A stretch of DNA of 64,000 nucleotides from Prochlorococcus marinus CUG1435 (GTDB taxonomy: Bacteria > Cyanobacteriota > Cyanobacteriia > PCC-6307 > Cyanobiaceae). The first letter of the stretch is position 1; every line of letters begins with the position of its first letter. A program made the translations under genes and the position numbers. The stretch covers positions 41,985 through 105,984 of the forward strand of contig JAEPLP010000002.1 in assembly GCA_017644375.1 (NCBI GenBank), given 5' to 3'. Below, piece by piece: positions 62,013 to 64,000 of this stretch. The notes below the pieces were generated by a model. It was not told the DNA's origin, did not search any database, and worked only from the letters and a program-made list of their open reading frames with translations.

Positions 62013-63020
62013 TTAAACTAGTATATTTTTTTCATTATTCAAAGTTTTAATCATTTTTTTTATTAATTTTTTAACTTCATTTTTATCAACAGCTCTAACC
62101 AATTTATTTCTCAAATTTGATGCTCCTTTAAAGTCTTTACATGTCCATGAGATATGTTTCCTAGCAATAAGCAAGCCGTGATCTCCTTTTTCTTCTATTA
62201 ATTCATCAAGATGCTCAATAATTAAATATAGTTTTTCTTCTGTGTTTGGTTCTTTAAAGTTTTTATTTTCTCTAATGGCATAATCTATTTCTCCTATTTT
62301 CCATGGTGATCCTAAAATCCCTCTTCCAATCATTACACCATCAGCATTTGTTTTTTTTAAACAATTAAGAGCGTCATCTGGATTTTTGATATCTCCGTTA
62401 GCAATTACTGGAATTTCTAATAACCTTTTAAGACTCCCGATCATTTCCCAATCTGACTTGCCCGAAAAACCCTGCTTTCTAGTTCTTCCATGAATTGTGA
62501 TCATTGTTGCTCCTGCATCCTGAAGCTTTAATAAGAAATCCTCTATATTTTCTTCTTTACTATCCCATCCGAGTCGTGTTTTTACTGTGACAGGAATTTT
62601 GACAGCTTTTACGACATTTTTGACTAATTCTATAGCAAGTTTTCGGTCTTTAATTAAGGCACTGCCTCCACCTTTCTTTGCAATTTTTTTTACTGGACAT
62701 CCCATATTTATATCAATTAAGAAAGCTCCAGAGTCCTCAGCTTGTTTCGCGGCTTCAGAAACAGCAAATGGCCTATTATCAAATATTTGTACTCCAATTG
62801 GACCGTCTTCTAAATCTATTTGATTGATTTTTTGTATTCCAAATCCTTTTTTAAGACTTGTGGCATTTATCATTTCTGTAAAAAGTAAAGAGTTTGGAGC
62901 CCATTTACGTACAAGTCTCCTAAAAATGTTATCTGTAACTCCTGCCAAAGGCGATAGCATGACCTTACTCGTAATTATCCTGTTAACTCCCCTCCCTCTA
63001 AGCTTTATATTTGAAGACAT
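62013..63020 (-). CDS. dus: tRNA-dihydrouridine synthase (DusB type)
   Basis: 335 residues. FMN-dependent reduction of uridines in tRNA D-loops. Motifs: VMLSPLAGVTDNIFRRLVRK, then IDINMGCPVKKIAKKGGGSALI with the active-site Cys in MGCPVKK, and TIHGRTRKQGFSGKSDW followed by PVIANGDIKNPDDAL. The catalytic Cys is present. Position within the tRNA is not readable; the family in cyanobacteria is usually DusB-like. Confidence 0.93.
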   Translation of the reverse strand: MSSNIKLRGRGVNRIITSKVMLSPLAGVTDNIFRRLVRKWAPNSLLFTEMINATSLKKGFGIQKINQIDLEDGPIGVQIFDNRPFAVSEAAKQAEDSGAFLIDINMGCPVKKIAKKGGGSALIKDRKLAIELVKNVVKAVKIPVTVKTRLGWDSKEENIEDFLLKLQDAGATMITIHGRTRKQGFSGKSDWEMIGSLKRLLEIPVIANGDIKNPDDALNCLKKTNADGVMIGRGILGSPWKIGEIDYAIRENKNFKEPNTEEKLYLIIEHLDELIEEKGDHGLLIARKHISWTCKDFKGASNLRNKLVRAVDKNEVKKLIKKMIKTLNNEKNILV

Positions 63021-63189
63021 ATAATTTTTAATTTAATTAATCTTTATTTATTATAAATTCAGATATGGAGTTGATTTTATGGTTTCTATTTATTTCTTAA
63101 TTTACAATAAGTACTTTTACTTAAATAGGCCTAATTGATTACTTTTTTTGCTAGTTTATATTGAGTTTAAATTTAAAAAGGAAATTTTT

Positions 63190-63582
63190 TTGTTTATATT
63201 AGTATCTATTTTTCTTCCGATAATTATTTTTATTGCACCAATAAATGTAAAAGCTATACAAGGTAATTTGGATTTATCAAGTGCTCAAACTTCTGTGGGA
63301 AAAAGATTCGCTAAAGTGTTTTGTGATGCTAAGAGGGAGGGATTAGATTCTGATTTTGCTAGTGAATATGCTTTGAATAATACATATTTAAAATTTGTAG
63401 CATTTCCAGACGATGACGAATATTTGGATAATTTATGGAATTTCACTCATAATAATATATTAGATAATTGTGGTGAATTTGTAGATATGAATGATTTAAA
63501 AGACCTAGAGATTTTTTTTAAAGAAGAAGGTTTAATTGCATCAAATAGGGAACTCTATTTACCAACTTTTGAGAATAATTAG
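63190..63582 (+). CDS. Exported protein with two Cys, paralogue of the 674-1111 gene
   Basis: 130 residues from the TTG at 63190, chosen because AAAGGAAA (63177-63184) lies about 7 bases upstream. The TTG at 63148 would give 144 residues without a ribosome site. The signal peptide ends at NVKA. The mature part contains FCDAKREGLDSDFASEYALN and NNILDNCGEF, repeating the motif and Cys pair of the protein at 674-1111. Function unknown. Confidence 0.68.
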   Translation: MFILVSIFLPIIIFIAPINVKAIQGNLDLSSAQTSVGKRFAKVFCDAKREGLDSDFASEYALNNTYLKFVAFPDDDEYLDNLWNFTHNNILDNCGEFVDMNDLKDLEIFFKEEGLIASNRELYLPTFENN

Positions 63583-63629
63583 ATTAAATTTTTAGCATGT
63601 ACTAAAATAAAAATAGAATATGAAATTTT

Positions 63630-64000
63630 ATGAAACTATTAGGTTTAAATTCACCTGAAATATTCATAATTTTAGTAATTTTGCTCTCAATTTTAGGTCC
63701 AAAAAGAATTGAAAAAGGTTTCTTAATATTAAAAAAACTATTAAAATTCCTTTTAAGTAAAGATGAAGATCAAAGGATAGAAAATTTAAAAGTAAAATCA
63801 GAGGAACCAAAAGAAAGTGAAGTTAAAGAAGAAAGTATAGAGCCAGAAGTAAAGGCAGAGGAACCAAAAGAAAGTGAAGTTAAAGAAGAAAGTATAGAGC
63901 CAGAAGTAAAGGCAGAGGAATCAAAAGAAAGTGAAGTTAAAGAAGAAAGTATAGAGCCAGAAGTAAAGGCAGAGGAATCAAAAGAAAGTGAAGTTAAAGA
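63630..64000 (+). CDS. TatA/B-like small membrane protein with long repeats, 3' end cut off
   Basis: At least 123 residues; the frame runs off the window. The first ~40 residues (LNSPEIFIILVILLSILGPK, then RIEKGFLILKKLLKFL) follow the TatA/TatB layout: N-terminal helix, the PE and GPK turn, then an amphipathic basic helix. From about residue 58 the protein is a 19-residue repeat, EEPKESEVKEESIEPEVKA, at least 3.5 copies. The long acidic repeat is not typical of TatA. It could be a TatA-related pore protein or something that only borrows the fold. Confidence 0.72.
   Translation, partial: MKLLGLNSPEIFIILVILLSILGPKRIEKGFLILKKLLKFLLSKDEDQRIENLKVKSEEPKESEVKEESIEPEVKAEEPKESEVKEESIEPEVKAEESKESEVKEESIEPEVKAEESKESEVK
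63801..64000 (+). repeat. 57-bp tandem repeats, at least 3.5 units
   Basis: Units begin at 63801, 63858, 63915 and 63972 (gaggaaccaaaagaaagtg...). The first two share CCA where the later two have TCA (EEPKES against EESKES); otherwise they look identical. The near-identity suggests recent expansion by slippage or unequal recombination. The array continues beyond the window. Confidence 0.93.

Noticed and set aside
63801..64000. CRISPR array
   Set aside because: The 57-bp units are directly adjacent with no spacers and stay in one reading frame; they are coding tandem repeats.

Overview
The window is a 64-kb piece of a very AT-rich, densely packed cyanobacterial chromosome. It reads as a high-light-type marine Prochlorococcus. 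The support is petG, chlI, petH, cytM, crtL and a GH57 glycan enzyme, the circadian output kinase sasA, the RNA Yfr1 between a guaB-type gene and trxA, very short gene spacing and many tiny membrane proteins. There is no rRNA, CRISPR array, insertion sequence or integrase. The one tRNA seen is tRNA-Glu(UUC). Species and ecotype are inferred from recognition of sequence and gene order, not from a search.

Positions 1-29.4 kb are core metabolism: prs (cut by the left edge), sasA, tRNA-Glu, petH, the pentose-phosphate pair zwf-opcA, cobB, GGPP synthase, folD, an HD-domain membrane protein, leuA, a GH57 enzyme, lycopene cyclase, gyrA, a GuaB3-type protein, Yfr1, trxA, hisH, rsmD, petG, cytM, an rRNA/tRNA methylase, chlI, ruvC, 5-FTHF cyclo-ligase, sufE and homoserine dehydrogenase. 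Positions 29.4-42.3 kb hold transport and less well known genes: a peptide-type ABC binding lipoprotein with one permease, an alpha/beta hydrolase, an MFS carrier, a sugar kinase, a pentapeptide-repeat protein, a cupin, and a three-gene operon of circularly permuted ATP-grasp, alpha-E and transglutaminase-like proteins.

Positions 43-49.3 kb are a zinc locus. A histidine-rich znuA, a CobW/COG0523 GTPase and a WD40 protein run leftward. znuC and znuB run rightward with a Fur-family regulator (probably zur) between them on the other strand. A perfect Fur/Zur-type palindrome lies in the znuA-znuC divergent gap. The GTPase and ZnuA share an inserted 'FEW[TA]G' domain that I do not recognise; this is the most interesting protein-level observation.

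Positions 49.3-64 kb are a mosaic of very small genes (many under 60 codons, often one membrane segment) interspersed with recognisable families: DUF1499, OsmC, TM2, two PAP/fibrillin proteins, Nif11, MAPEG, an Mrr-type nuclease, a hotdog thioesterase, DUF2470 and tRNA-dihydrouridine synthase. At 50.2-50.5 kb two probable small RNAs lie in tandem. One carries an exact copy of the 14-nt Yfr1 core in a hairpin loop; the next is a Yfr2-type RNA whose 5' end is complementary to that core. The window ends inside a TatA-like protein with 57-bp tandem repeats.
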